DNA from: Bipolaris cookei
Lineage: Eukaryota > Ascomycota > Dothideomycetes > Pleosporales > Pleosporaceae
DNA: 49,539 bases
Reading direction: 5' to 3'
Assembly: GCA_002286855.1 (NCBI GenBank)
Contig: NRSV01000119.1
Location: 1-49,539 of the forward strand
Shown piece after piece: positions 18,600-28,799 of this stretch. The translations under genes and the position numbers were made by a program. The notes beneath the pieces are model-generated. The model did not search any database, was not told the origin of the DNA, and saw only the letters and a program-made list of their open reading frames with translations. Position 1 is the first letter of the stretch, and each line of letters begins with the position of its first letter.

Positions 18600-21500
18600 C
18601 TAGTGAGGCCTACATATTGTACTATAGAAACCTGTGACTTCTAGCAAAGCGGCAAAGTCCTCTGGCTCTTCCCAGAGCTTCTTGAGGTACTTGATTGCTT
18701 CGCTAGGTGTCCTAGGCGGTGCTGGTGGCCGTCTTGGCCATCGCCGGAAGACGTTTGCTGTTGTGGTTTTCCGACATAGTGCGATGTGCAAGGGGGTCTT
18801 TGGGCGCCCGCAGGAGCACTCCAGAGTCGCGTTGTCATGGTGGAACTTCCGGTGGTACCATGCAAAGTCTCCATGGCTTGTTCGGATTGCCAGTAGTCTT
18901 GCTAGGGTTGGGCGTGTTAGCTCCAGCTCTTGGGGAGGTCGGGTGGGCTGGTACGGTAGCTTCCACTGGGTGTACCAGTTAGAAAGCTTGCTCTTGGCGC
19001 TATTCCACCAAGCTGCTCTAGCTATGGCTAGTTGTGCCTTCCTGATCGTGCGTATACCCGATACTGTTGGTTGTGCTGCTAGTCCAAATGGAGTAGAGGG
19101 TTCTTTTGCCTCCGCATCTGCGAGGTTGTCTGCTGCTTCGTTGCCTTCAATGTCAGTGTGTCCTGGTGCCCATCGCACCTCGACATTAGGCATTGTGTCC
19201 ATTATCTCCTGACATTGAAGAAACGCCCATTGTGAGGAGTTTGAGGCTGTTCCGCGTAGACACCAGATTACTGAAGTGCTGTCTATACACATATAAACCG
19301 CATCTGTTGGTCTTGCTATCTGAGCCGCGTGCTGAAGTGCTCTACATGCCCCAATCGCTTCGGCATCGAAAACATGTGAAAGCGAGTGGAGAGACCCGCG
19401 CCCTGTGGCTATCTTCTCCTGGGCCCGGTATATGGCATACCCATAGGTGACTCTCTTTTTCCCTTCACAGCGCTGTTCCGATCCATCAGAGAAGATTGTG
19501 ATCGTGCTGCTATCTAGAGAGGCCCACCATTCTTTGAATTCTTTTGCAGCTGTTTTCTTCTCTATTCCCAGCGTCGGATCTGTGCGGCACCCTTGCGAGA
19601 AGTGCGGCGCTATTAGAACTGGCCGGGGGATAGCTGGCAAAAGTAGGCCTAGCCTCTGGATCTTAGTTCTTGGTTGTTGCCTCTCCCCTACCCTGGTGCC
19701 AGACTGATTGTGTGGTACAATTGCTCGGTGGGTGAGAGGGTGCTGATGGTCTATTGTCTGAAGTCGCAGCGCGAAGCGCCACCTAGCCTCTTCAAGTGCA
19801 ACTTCCGCTGATGGTATCCCAGCTTCTCTAAAGAGAATTGGGAGGGGCGTTGTTTTATATACTGGTAGTACTGCTCGTACAGCCTGTATAAGTATAGTTT
19901 GGATAGCTGTAATATGCTGCCCAACTCTCGTGCTCACAGAGATAGGGTTGTCTTTCCTCCTTGATCTCGGGTTTCTTGTTCGTCCTTCATACCAGGCCTC
20001 TGTTCCGTACAGTAGTGAAGGTAACACGCACGTTGTTACTAGTTTTCGCATAGCGTCTGGGGGCGGGCCATGAGCTGTGTTCGCGAGGCCTCTTAGGTGA
20101 CTAGCAAGCTTCTTGGTGGCTGCTGCTCTATAGGCGACGTGGTGCTTAAAGCTAAGCTGGCGGTCAAACCACACTCCGAGCCATCGTAGTGCGGTCTGCG
20201 ACCTGTCTGCAGCTGGCACAATTGGTTCTAGCGTTGCTGCGTCGGGTAAAGATATGCTTGGGGAGTAGCTGTCTTGCTGGCGGGTGATGTGTATCGCTTC
20301 TAGCTTCTCTGGGGCAAAGGTAACCTTATTCTGTGCACCCCACTGGTTAATTGTCTGTATATCTTCTGCTAATAACTGGACATTTTCGTCTAGGGTTTTT
20401 GACGCTCTATAGATGTTAATGTCATCCGCATATCCAAAGCGTAGCGTTCTGTCCTGATTCAGAAGCTCGGCTAGATAAAGCGTGTAGAGAATTGGCGATA
20501 GCGGAGATCCTTGTGGTGTGCCGCAGGCTACTAGGTGGCGTGGTGTAATCTCGTTGCCTAGCCGCACCTGTACATAGCGTTCTGATAGGAAAGAGTCAAT
20601 AAACCGGACACAGGCTGGTGGCCAACCCTGCTGAGCCATCCGGTGTAGCAACCGGTTCTTGAGAAGCGCGTCGAATGCTCCCTGCACATCCATCGTGACC
20701 ATAGTGACGCGTTTGCCTACTGCCAGAGCCTGTTCTACGTCGTGCGTAAATGCCGCTACAATGTCCATAGCTGATCGCTTTGGAACCGCTCCTACGTGCT
20801 GTGGGCTGATGATATCGTGCGTCATTGCTGTTGTAGCAATTCTTCTTGCCACTAGACGTTCCAGCCCCTTGCCAATGCATGAGAGTAGGGCTATCGGCCG
20901 CATTGACCGTGCTGAAGTACGGTCTTTCTTTCCGGCTTTTGGGATCATTGTTACTTCTGCTACGCGCCAGCAGCCTGGGTAGAACTCTAGCTCTAGGCAT
21001 CTCTGATATATTGCGCGAACGAGGTTCCTGATATCTGCCCAGCACGCCTTTAGTAGCCGTACCGTTATTCCGTCCGCACCTGGCGATGTGCTAGCTACGC
21101 CAATAGCATAGCGCTCTGCTTCTTCAGTCGATACCTTAGTGTCCCACGGTAGGGGGTTTTGAGTGTAGCTCTCTGCTCCTGGTGGTGCTGGCAGATCGTC
21201 TGCGTTGTTGAATCGGTCCAGTAGTTCTCTGCGCAGGGCCTCAGCCTTCTCTGCAGTATCTGTGATGGTTTCACCATTTACCACTAGTGGGGAGTCTTGT
21301 TGGTTTGGTAATAGCTTGTGCCATCTGGCTAGGCTGTAGAGGTCTGAGTCTGTCTTGATTCCGTCTATCCGGTCTCGCCAGTAGGCCTTCTTTGTTCTGC
21401 GCACTGTCTTTAGGAACTCTCTGGTTGCCTCTGTTGGTGGAGACCCTATTCCCGTATGGTCTCGCAGGTGCCGCCGGTACGCTGTCTGGCATTCTGTCGT

Positions 21501-22427
21501 CCACCATGGCGCCACTTGGATTTGTTCCCTCTCTCTAACCCCTGCTGTCTGTATTGCCTCTTCTATCGCTTGTGTAAGGTCCTGGATTATTGTTTGTAGT
21601 TGGCTTTGGTTGCTGGCTCTTGCCGGATCCCTAATACCTGTGATATTTAGGCCTACCAGTTTTGTGAACCTTTCTAGGTGTCTCTCTAGTACTTTGTGTT
21701 TCTTTGGATCTTCTGCTGCTAGTCCTCGGGTTGGTAGTGTCGTGACCTGTGTTGCGTGGTCTGAGCCAGAGTGCATGTCCGGCCGTACCACTGTGTCGGC
21801 AAAGGGAATGTTTGAAAATGTTAGGTCTATTACGTGGCCAGCTCGATGAGTTGGCACTCCTGGCTGCCCGATGAAGTCCATGGCGTGAGTCTGGGCCCAG
21901 CGTGCGAGCTCTGACCCGCCTCCTGTGGTCACCGAGCCAGGTTCGAAACTCTCGTGTCTTGCATTCATATCCCCTCCAATAACGCATCTGCTTGGTGGTG
22001 TCAGTTCCTGTATATAGGTGACTGCTGGTTCTGGTGCCTCTCGGTTCTGATACACGTTAAGTATAGCGTATCCGTTCACTTCTGTCCAGAGTATGTCTCG
22101 CGTGACTCTAGGTAGCACTTTAGCTCTTAAATTCACGCCCTTGCGGGTATAAGTAAGCACCCGTGGCCTTTCATTCTCGCGTTCCTCCCTACTATCCCAT
22201 GCTATCACAGGCGCGTGCATGTGGTACCCTGGATGGTTTTTAGTTACGGTTCCTGGTAGTGTCCATGGCTCCTGGATGCATATCACGTCAATGTTTTCAT
22301 CTGAGGCGCGGCACAGTATAGTGTCGTGGCATTCTGAGGCTTTGCCTACGTTCGCCCATGCTATTCGTAGCTGCTTCCAGCCTGGGCAGTGCTGCCCGTT
22401 GTATCGTATTGGTTGATGTCCTACCAT
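18600..22427 (-). CDS. LINE copy 2 ORF2: endonuclease, reverse transcriptase, RNase H
   Basis: A 1275-residue polyprotein. The APE endonuclease shows LRIAWANVGKAS, CIQEPWTLPG, GGDMNARHES and GSDHATQ. The reverse transcriptase shows RPIALLSCIGKGLERL, VTMDVQGAFDALLKNRL, CGTPQGSPLSPILYTLYLAEL and the canonical catalytic YADD near residue 664. RNase H shows FSDGSEQ near 980, DAEAIGACRAL, CIDSTSVIWCL and WAPGHTDIEGNEAADNLADAEAK. The C terminus has CSCGRPKTPLHIALC, a CxC-H-C motif like that of copy 1. The ATG precedes the ORF1 stop (overlap ATGGTAG, 22421-22427), so reinitiation after ORF1 is likely. No internal stops; possibly functional. Confidence 0.9.
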   Translation of the reverse strand: MVGHQPIRYNGQHCPGWKQLRIAWANVGKASECHDTILCRASDENIDVICIQEPWTLPGTVTKNHPGYHMHAPVIAWDSREERENERPRVLTYTRKGVNLRAKVLPRVTRDILWTEVNGYAILNVYQNREAPEPAVTYIQELTPPSRCVIGGDMNARHESFEPGSVTTGGGSELARWAQTHAMDFIGQPGVPTHRAGHVIDLTFSNIPFADTVVRPDMHSGSDHATQVTTLPTRGLAAEDPKKHKVLERHLERFTKLVGLNITGIRDPARASNQSQLQTIIQDLTQAIEEAIQTAGVREREQIQVAPWWTTECQTAYRRHLRDHTGIGSPPTEATREFLKTVRRTKKAYWRDRIDGIKTDSDLYSLARWHKLLPNQQDSPLVVNGETITDTAEKAEALRRELLDRFNNADDLPAPPGAESYTQNPLPWDTKVSTEEAERYAIGVASTSPGADGITVRLLKACWADIRNLVRAIYQRCLELEFYPGCWRVAEVTMIPKAGKKDRTSARSMRPIALLSCIGKGLERLVARRIATTAMTHDIISPQHVGAVPKRSAMDIVAAFTHDVEQALAVGKRVTMVTMDVQGAFDALLKNRLLHRMAQQGWPPACVRFIDSFLSERYVQVRLGNEITPRHLVACGTPQGSPLSPILYTLYLAELLNQDRTLRFGYADDINIYRASKTLDENVQLLAEDIQTINQWGAQNKVTFAPEKLEAIHITRQQDSYSPSISLPDAATLEPIVPAADRSQTALRWLGVWFDRQLSFKHHVAYRAAATKKLASHLRGLANTAHGPPPDAMRKLVTTCVLPSLLYGTEAWYEGRTRNPRSRRKDNPISVSTRVGQHITAIQTILIQAVRAVLPVYKTTPLPILFREAGIPSAEVALEEARWRFALRLQTIDHQHPLTHRAIVPHNQSGTRVGERQQPRTKIQRLGLLLPAIPRPVLIAPHFSQGCRTDPTLGIEKKTAAKEFKEWWASLDSSTITIFSDGSEQRCEGKKRVTYGYAIYRAQEKIATGRGSLHSLSHVFDAEAIGACRALQHAAQIARPTDAVYMCIDSTSVIWCLRGTASNSSQWAFLQCQEIMDTMPNVEVRWAPGHTDIEGNEAADNLADAEAKEPSTPFGLAAQPTVSGIRTIRKAQLAIARAAWWNSAKSKLSNWYTQWKLPYQPTRPPQELELTRPTLARLLAIRTSHGDFAWYHRKFHHDNATLECSCGRPKTPLHIALCRKTTTANVFRRWPRRPPAPPRTPSEAIKYLKKLWEEPEDFAALLEVTGFYSTICRPH

Positions 22428-24187
22428 TGTAGTGCGTCTTCGCTCATTTCTGTATCTTCTATAGTAGAGGATAGGCCAGCCTGTATCATGGCTTCTGTCG
22501 GTGTAGACGCTGTGTGCTCTGTCCTTAGGCTTCTTGTTGAGAGTGCTGCTAGACTTAGACTCTCTCTTGGGGCTGCAGCACGGCGTGGGCGACGGCTCTG
22601 AGGGTTCTGGGATGCTGTAGTTGTGACTGCAATTGTATCGGTGTCTATAGGTGTGATTGTGGCTGTAACGGTATCTGTTCCTGTTAGTGGCTCTTCTTGT
22701 TGGGTTCTTTTTGCTTGTCTTGATTGCGTAGCTCTCAGTGGCGGTTGCTGGAGCGCAGGTTGACCATCCTGGCTTGGCTGTTCTTCTGCGATGACCATAG
22801 GTTCGGCAGCCGTGTCCCCTTTGTCCTGGGACTGCTCGGTTCTTTGGTAGGCACGATTTCCGGCTCTGCGTACACTCTGCAGCTGCTTGCTTGTTAGCCG
22901 GATAAGTTTGCCTTGGTAATAGTATGGTTTCGCTGGACAGTTTTTATCCGTCGCGGGGTGTGGTCCATGGCAGTTAGCACAGCGGGCTCGCTGCGCACAG
23001 CCTGCACCTATGGGCCCGTTATGCCCTGCCGCCAGCTGGCCGCAGTTGTCACAGCGTGCTGCACGCGTGCATCTAGACGTGTTGCAGTAACCCTGGCATC
23101 CCGGGTTGTGGATGGTCACTGGTGGGTTTTTCTTGATCTCTTTTGCCCATTCACTTGTTCCAAAGATCCGGAATGGTCGTACTCGTTCAGCGAAGGATAT
23201 TATCCAGGTCATCGTCCCAAACCTGTCTGGGCCGTGTCTAGATTGCTTGCAGGTTCGCGGCTTTACTCCTGTCTGGGAATAAACTTCCTCTGCAACATTT
23301 TCTTCGCTGATTGGTACTGCTGCATCTCCGCCTATGTGGAGTCCTATGAGAGCCGCCTCTACACGCTGCACTGCATAGTTGATCCATTTCTCCGGGAGTT
23401 GGAATCCGACTGCGCCTAGAGTTTCTAGCATGACTTCAATGTTATCTAGCTGCAGCAGTCGGCTCTTGATAGTGTCGTTGGCTGGTGTGAGTGCCCAGCC
23501 TGTTTTTGTCGTTGTGAGTCTTGGGATATCTTGCAGAGTGAGGTTATCAATCTTTGCGCATAGTGCTTTTCGCATTACAAAGGGTGAAGGCTCTTTTACC
23601 CTCTGTGCTGTAGATAGCTGGAAAAGAATTCGGCCATCTGGTACTGGCTTATTCGGCGGCTTATTCAGGGTTACGCCGTTTTGGTGGGTCGCTGCCGTCT
23701 TGGTTTTAGCGGCGCCCCTTTCCTGCATAGGGTGGCTGTTGGGGAGTTTTGCGACGTCCGCATATGTGCGTGTAGGTTTGGGCCCAGCGTCGCTCGCAGG
23801 CTGGGGGGTGGTCGTGGATGGGTGGTGGATAGAGTTGGTTAGGGCATACACCACACGTTGCTGTAGTTCTTGTGCGACAAGACGCTCAGCTACGCTAGTG
23901 TAGTTCTCTAGGCAATGATCAATCGCGTTCGCGATAGCTGTGATGATGCTGTGTCTAGTTTTGGCGGCCTCTTGGGCTGCCGTGATCTTCTCTGTAACCG
24001 CGCCCGTCACCAGTTGTCTCTTGTTAGCACTGTCACCGAACGATATAGGTATAGGCGCTGCTTTGGTTTGCCTGTGTCTTTTTGTAGTGCGTAGGTTAGC
24101 TAGGCTAGGGGTATTTGGGTCCTCAGGGCGCGTGTGCGTGACTTCTGGAGGTCGAAGTGTCTGCCCTGGGGTACCTGGCACCGCCAT
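22421..24187 (-). CDS. LINE copy 2 ORF1: zinc-knuckle RNA-binding protein
   Basis: A 588-residue Gag-like protein. The N-terminal part is Thr/Ala/Gln-rich and probably disordered. The middle region (about residues 180-340) matches the fold-like block typical of LINE ORF1 proteins (VRPFRIFGTSEWAKEI). From about residue 360 there is a cysteine-rich zone: CQGYCNTSRC, CDNCGQLAAGHNGPIGAGC and CANCHGPHPATDKNC, which look like zinc knuckles with unusual spacing. A Gln/Thr/Arg-rich tail follows. It shares seven bases with ORF2. The first in-frame ATG after the leader is used as start. Confidence 0.8.
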   Translation of the reverse strand: MAVPGTPGQTLRPPEVTHTRPEDPNTPSLANLRTTKRHRQTKAAPIPISFGDSANKRQLVTGAVTEKITAAQEAAKTRHSIITAIANAIDHCLENYTSVAERLVAQELQQRVVYALTNSIHHPSTTTPQPASDAGPKPTRTYADVAKLPNSHPMQERGAAKTKTAATHQNGVTLNKPPNKPVPDGRILFQLSTAQRVKEPSPFVMRKALCAKIDNLTLQDIPRLTTTKTGWALTPANDTIKSRLLQLDNIEVMLETLGAVGFQLPEKWINYAVQRVEAALIGLHIGGDAAVPISEENVAEEVYSQTGVKPRTCKQSRHGPDRFGTMTWIISFAERVRPFRIFGTSEWAKEIKKNPPVTIHNPGCQGYCNTSRCTRAARCDNCGQLAAGHNGPIGAGCAQRARCANCHGPHPATDKNCPAKPYYYQGKLIRLTSKQLQSVRRAGNRAYQRTEQSQDKGDTAAEPMVIAEEQPSQDGQPALQQPPLRATQSRQAKRTQQEEPLTGTDTVTATITPIDTDTIAVTTTASQNPQSRRPRRAAAPRESLSLAALSTRSLRTEHTASTPTEAMIQAGLSSTIEDTEMSEDALQW

Positions 24188-24285
24188 CTCTCTGTCAGAG
24201 GGAGGGCTGGGCCCGATATAAGTTGTGAATTGCCTTATTAGGCGCTTGAGGAGTGATTTCTAACAAAAATTGAATTATTTTGAAG

Positions 24286-24743
24286 GGTACCATAAAATCA
24301 CAAAGTTGGTGTTCGGTGTCAAGGAGCAGGGTGGGAAGCTGTGGAACGCTATTCACCACCCGAATGGAAGCAAGATTGAGCGTAAGTTGGCAAACGCTCA
24401 CCCAGACCTTGCCAACTATGTTAGATACCATGTCTACGGTGGATTACTATCACGGGATTACGGTATAACAGTCGGACGTATAACGATAAGTCTCTGTGCT
24501 ATTGCGTGTTTGCGGGCAAGTCGGCCATTTAGTCGACAACTAGCAAGTCATGTTCATGCTCTGAAGAAGACGTGGCATGACGGATCTTGGATATCCGATC
24601 CGAATGCTGGCTCGCGGGAAGGGATAAGGTGGCTCACCAGTGACGAAGGCTGCATATGGGTACTGAAAGTGGTGGACGAACTTGTCCTGGCAATAAAGAA
24701 TGGACGTACAGCCAGCCTCACAATGAAAGTAGCAAGGCTATGA
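24286..24743 (+). CDS. Carboxymuconolactone decarboxylase / AhpD-like protein, 5' exons missing
   Basis: This open frame looks like a last exon. It is preceded by a branch point (ctaac, 24260-24264) and an acceptor (ttttgaag, AG at 24284-24285), and the frame closes at a TAA at 24261 further up. The encoded block (FGVKEQGGKLWNAIHHPNGS, then RKLANAHPDLANYVRYHVYG, ITISLCAIACLRAS, LASHVHALKKTWHDG, WVLKVVDELVLAI) follows the helical pattern of fungal CMD/AhpD-like proteins. There is no CxxC redox pair in this part. The upstream exons are not in the window between here and the LINE copy 2 5' end, so the LINE insertion, or an earlier rearrangement, has probably cut the gene. The family call is moderate; truncation is well supported. 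Confidence 0.5.
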
Positions 24744-25189
24744 TGTAAGAGAAAGTGTTGTCCCAGTCATTTGTCGTCACTATTGGCCGTAACGGCAAAA
24801 ACATAGCATATAGGAATAGATTGATAGGCCGAACACCTCAGATTGATGTTACTGTTGTCTTACATGGGGCCTGGTAGCGATACAGCCTACTTCACATAAC
24901 ACAACCACTGTAAGGCTGTAATAAGTCCAATCTTTCGCTTCATTGCGAACGAGTGAGTGTCTCCATCTGCTTAGTTACATCGAGAGTCTCACTCCTCGTT
25001 TTTTTGTGCTTTTTTTAAATGGCGGGATTTCACATTTATGTGCCTACATAGTCCTAAGCAGAAGTGGTTGAGTGACGAATGATTCAGTAGCTTCATTAAT
25101 GGCCATGCACCAGGGAGTATCTGAAGTGATGAGGGACGGCTAGCTCCCTCTCCTCCAGGTCTATCATATTCCTTGAATAGTTGGCAGAT
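24744..25189. other. Spacer, no gene seen
   Basis: Contains two T runs (near 25000-25016) after a ctcctcg motif. I see nothing coding. It is likely the 3' flank of the CMD-like exon. Confidence 0.35.
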
Positions 25190-25578
25190 TGACTACCCAG
25201 CACACTCTGTAATTTCTACCAGAAGGGCCTTCTCACACACCCGGAACAGTATGACCGGGATGCCACAATTTTGTTCTTCAACAACGCTTCCCTATGTACT
25301 TAGAATATACTGGAATCCATCCGTCAGCGCAAAGAGCTGGCCAACCGTGTGCCATGAACTGGACCTCAGTGTGTGATGATTCAATGTTCTACGACGTTCG
25401 GATCGCTCGTGGCTTGGCAGGTGATTTGTTCTTGCACATTCCTGAAGGTGGAAGCTGGGATCATGCTTGGAATCTATTTTGGAACAGAACCAAAACCCGT
25501 GCGCGGTGGTCTGGGGGCAATCCGGTGCAGGTATCTGCCTGCTGGAATGGCGAGGTGAGCTTGCTTTTGTTGAAGTAG
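25190..25578 (+). pseudogene. GT69 (CAP59/CMT1-like mannosyltransferase) relic
   Basis: Two overlapping frames together give a recognisable family-69 glycosyltransferase segment. The first frame reads HPEQYDRDATILFFNNASLC up to a TAG (25301-25303), then continues NILESIRQRKELANR. A frameshift near 25340 moves into CAMNWTSV, SMFYDVRIARGLAGDLF, PEGGSWDHAWNLFWN and NPVQVSACWNGEV. The FYDxWxxR, SWDxxWNLFW and CWNG blocks are characteristic of alpha-1,3-mannosyltransferases of the cryptococcal CMT1 type. The N-terminal membrane anchor and the part after CWNG are missing. It cannot encode a functional enzyme. Confidence 0.6.
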
Positions 25579-25907
25579 GAGTAAAGTCTTGCGCTTGGGG
25601 CGTTGCTGTAGTTTGGCTTCTACCACGCGTTTTCGCATGCAACGATTTTCAGGGCAAAAATTTGCAGCGTTGGACCCATGTTTACGGCTAGAGCAGTATC
25701 TGCTTAAGAAAGGGAAAGAAGTAGCGTCGTCTTGTGACGAGGAGTGTGACGGAAAGGCACCGGTTCGCAAGTGGCGCCGCTTGGCGTTTGACTCATGACA
25801 CAACCCACTCATGGTGCGCGCCAAGGCAGGGGTGCGCCCCCGCACTGGCTTCCAAACCCCAATTCCTCAATTCCTCAGCTAACGACCGAGCTGAAGTTTT
25901 TCGCACT

Positions 25908-26150
25908 ATGAGCGACTTCCGTGCCATCAGTAGGAATGCAACCAAAGAACAAGCCAGACAACGTGCTGGCTATGACAATGCGCAGTGGTACTGGTTCTAC
26001 GTGGGCCTTTCCATAACAGTACTTATGCTGCTTCTTGGGCTTACTTTAGCTGTAGCAGATAACAAGCAACGAAATGGATGCGCTTCCAAAGGAGTATCAT
26101 CATGCTTTGAGGACAATACCAGACGAGAGAATGGACTCGATGTTAGTTAG
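25908..26150 (+). CDS. Possible 80-residue single-pass membrane protein
   Basis: The ATG at 25908 opens a short frame with a charged N terminus (MSDFRAISRNATKEQARQRA), one clear hydrophobic segment (WFYVGLSITVLMLLLGLTLA, about residues 30-49) and a polar tail. I do not recognise a family. It is not supported by introns or by neighbours, which are broken genes. It may be a real small gene, an exon of something larger, or chance. Confidence 0.25.
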   Translation: MSDFRAISRNATKEQARQRAGYDNAQWYWFYVGLSITVLMLLLGLTLAVADNKQRNGCASKGVSSCFEDNTRRENGLDVS

Positions 26151-27498
26151 CACCAACACCAAGCTAGTGGAGCAAGGAATCCCTGAGATTACAGAAGATG
26201 TGTTCAAGTGGCGCATAGCTCGGATAATCCATGACCGACGGGGGTGTGCGTATGCATGAAAAAGAGAGAGAAACTGTATATGGCTGACCGCAGACAGACG
26301 CGAATGCAAAAAAACAGGGGGTGCCGGAGTCAACCGCATCCTAGTCTTTCAGAGCAGGCACGGGTTCTGTCAGTGGAGGAGCCACAACAATGCAGACTAG
26401 TGAAAGGGGGGGAGCGTGCTCCATGCATCAATCACAAGCCATGGGGGACCAGGGCCCTGAAAATCGAGGCGCGACTATTCGCTAGCCATGGCCCCTGCCT
26501 GCTTCTTTCTAGGTCAGCGACGCGGAAGGAGCAGTGCTGGACTTAGCTAATCCAATAGGCGTCGCCAACCGCTGAAGCGGCAATGCACATGTCAGCTCAC
26601 TTGTCACACCTAGTGTCCACCTCAAGAGGCCCACTGAGATCTTTGTCCGTACTGTAGCGTAGGCGCTTACATGTTGACCAGCTAGCAGCCCCCCACAAAA
26701 GCAGCCTGCAGGCGCATCACAAAGCAGACAAACAGAGCAGACAGGAGGCGACTGTAGTACATGCACTCTGCTGTGATGTCGTGCCTCGATAAAAAGAAAG
26801 CCATTCCAGCCATCTGCATGGTGCAAATTCGTCATTGAAACAGATCTCGCATTAAGCGACACGTCGTTCTATAGCCGATTGTGCCACAGGGTTCACAGCA
26901 GGTCCTAGCTGAAGGCATATAGTTGTACACCTGCTTGCTATGCTGCACTATCTTCTTTTGAATTAATGCAGTGCGCTCTCACTGGAAGCTTCCCCCTCTC
27001 TACAAACAACCCTACCTCGGCTCCTGCGTGTTTCTTTTCTTATTAATGCAGCGCTGGCACAAGCGACGCAACCTCTTCATGGATCCGTAGTCCGAGAGGC
27101 TTCACGAACGAGGACCCTGCCATCCCTTGGCCCAGAATCGCTAACCACCCGAAATTCTTGCTTTGTTATTCGCTCGATGTTGTGGGGGATGGTCGCCTAA
27201 CATTGCATCGCTCAGTTCTTGGTTTGGCTCAATACATTACGCCATTACTTTATCTCACTCGCTCCCTGTGCCGCATCGAAACGCTTCCTTGTATCCGGCA
27301 AAGGCACGAGTTGCTGCATCATGCAATATCTCAGGACCCACCCACCCTGACGGACGATTAATTATACTTTGCGATATACTACCAACCGTCTCTCTGCATC
27401 ACTTTGACTGCCCTCTCTGCATCAGCATTAGTCGCATAGACTCACTGCTAAATACGCAATCACTCAACCATTGCTTCGGGACACATACACCATACAAT
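26151..27498. other. Intergenic region upstream of the Zn2Cys6 gene
   Basis: About 1.35 kb without a supported gene. The last 500 bp, with CT-rich tracts near 26985-27050 and 27380-27430, is probably the promoter and leader of the regulator beginning at 27499. An antisense frame at 26509-26862 shows no family features. Confidence 0.4.
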
Positions 27499-28799
27499 AT
27501 GGAACATCCAAATTCCCTACCCTATCCTGGAAAGCCACGTGAACGGGGGAATGGTGATGGTGCGGACAGAGTTTCGACGGCTCGATGGAATAGATTGTCG
27601 CTGCAGGCGCCCCATGGACTCTACCAAGGATCGACCCATCAAACCATGCATCACACGAGCACAACAGAGATATGCAGACATGAGAATGGATATCCTCAGG
27701 ACATGTCTCCGACAGCTCTGGGGAATCAACTGCCGCCGCCCACTTATCAAGAACCCCACTCAGGATTGATCCAACAACTCGCGTGTTACATAGACAACGA
27801 TAGCACGGTACAGCAACCACGAAGGAAACAGGTCCGGGCCTTGCAGGCTTGCAATTACTGTCGTTCGCGAAAGCAAAAGTGTGACGAAGCCCGGCCGTGC
27901 CAGTTCTGCAGAGAGAACAACTTCGACTGCCAGTACAAAGATGTCCCACCGCCAAAGTGCGTCGCCTCCACTCCACATTTGGTCACCCCCCGCTGACGCT
28001 TCCCAGGCAAGATAGAAGCATGATGCAGCTTCAAGAGAGCGTCAACAGCATATCAGAGGTTCTGTCACAGTTCGTGGATCAGTTCAACACGTGGAAACAG
28101 GGTGTCGAGAGCAGACTTCCACCGACGCGAAACGACATCATGTCCAATCACACCTCTCCCGAGTCCTCGTTCTCTGCAACCCAAAGAGATCAGAGCACAT
28201 CCAGATGGCCAACGCCTGCTCAAGAAGGACGGGGCCAAATGGCTCGTGTACACAGCAACCTCGAGATGGAATCACCAGTTGTCCCCCATTCGAGCACGTT
28301 GTCGTCTCTGGGCACCCATGCCTCTGCTCCTATCAAGCAGGAGTCGCAGTTTGCTCCTCCTCCGCAGCAACCCGCAACACCTGCCGAAAGTGTGAGGACC
28401 GAACGTAGCCACGCTACCGAGACCGGCCCTAAAGAACAGACCGGCCTCCAAGGAGACCACACTACCCCTGCACACAAACTACTCGAAGAGTGGACCCAAA
28501 TGAACATCTTTTATCAAGGTATTCCATACCTGAAACGACTAATCGACAATGGTCGCGAAGTGTCAGACTACCCGATGCAGTTGGAGCAGGACCGTGGTTT
28601 GTTGCGCATTTGGGGGGTTGGTGAGGGCCAAGACCTAAACGACGGCGCCCAAGGCCCTGGTAGTGTAGGTGGTCAGTGCGTGCAACAGGTCTCTGCGTGC
28701 AACACCAACTCTGATATGGGCGCCCACACAAATGAGGCTGTACAGCCCCATACAAAAGCTAATATTACTAGATTTTCTGGTGGAGTAGTCTGTAAGTGA
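27499..28799 (+). CDS. Zn(II)2Cys6 transcription factor, truncated at the 3' end
   Basis: Two exons: 27499-27956 and 28007-28799, joined across a 50-bp intron (GTGCGT donor, ctgac branch at about 27993, CCCAG acceptor). The joined frame gives 416 residues. The DNA-binding domain is CNYCRSRKQKCDEARPCQFC (the last Cys follows after NNFD), preceded by basic RRKQVRALQA; spacing is CX2CX6CX5CX2CX6C. After the intron a coiled-coil linker (MMQLQESVNSISEVLSQFVD) and a disordered Ser/Pro/Gln stretch follow. A block LLEEWTQMNIFYQGIPYLKR then LLRIWGVGEG matches the part that normally precedes the regulatory domain. That domain is absent: a pogo remnant begins at about 28761 and supplies the final codons. 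The product, if made, lacks its effector region. Confidence 0.75.

Larger units (their letters stand above)
18281..24200 (-). mobile_element. Complete LINE of a second family, copy 2
   Basis: ORF1 and ORF2 are both uninterrupted, with a 3' UTR of about 300 bp (18301-18599) and a terminal tetranucleotide tail on the plus strand of four AGTG units plus AGTT (18281-18300). The 3' UTR is rich in A and G near 18525-18580. The proteins resemble LINE copies 1 and 3 in domain order only, so this is a separate family of the Tad/I-like group. The 5' boundary is approximate, shortly upstream of the ORF1 ATG at 24187. I found no convincing target-site duplication. Confidence 0.8.
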
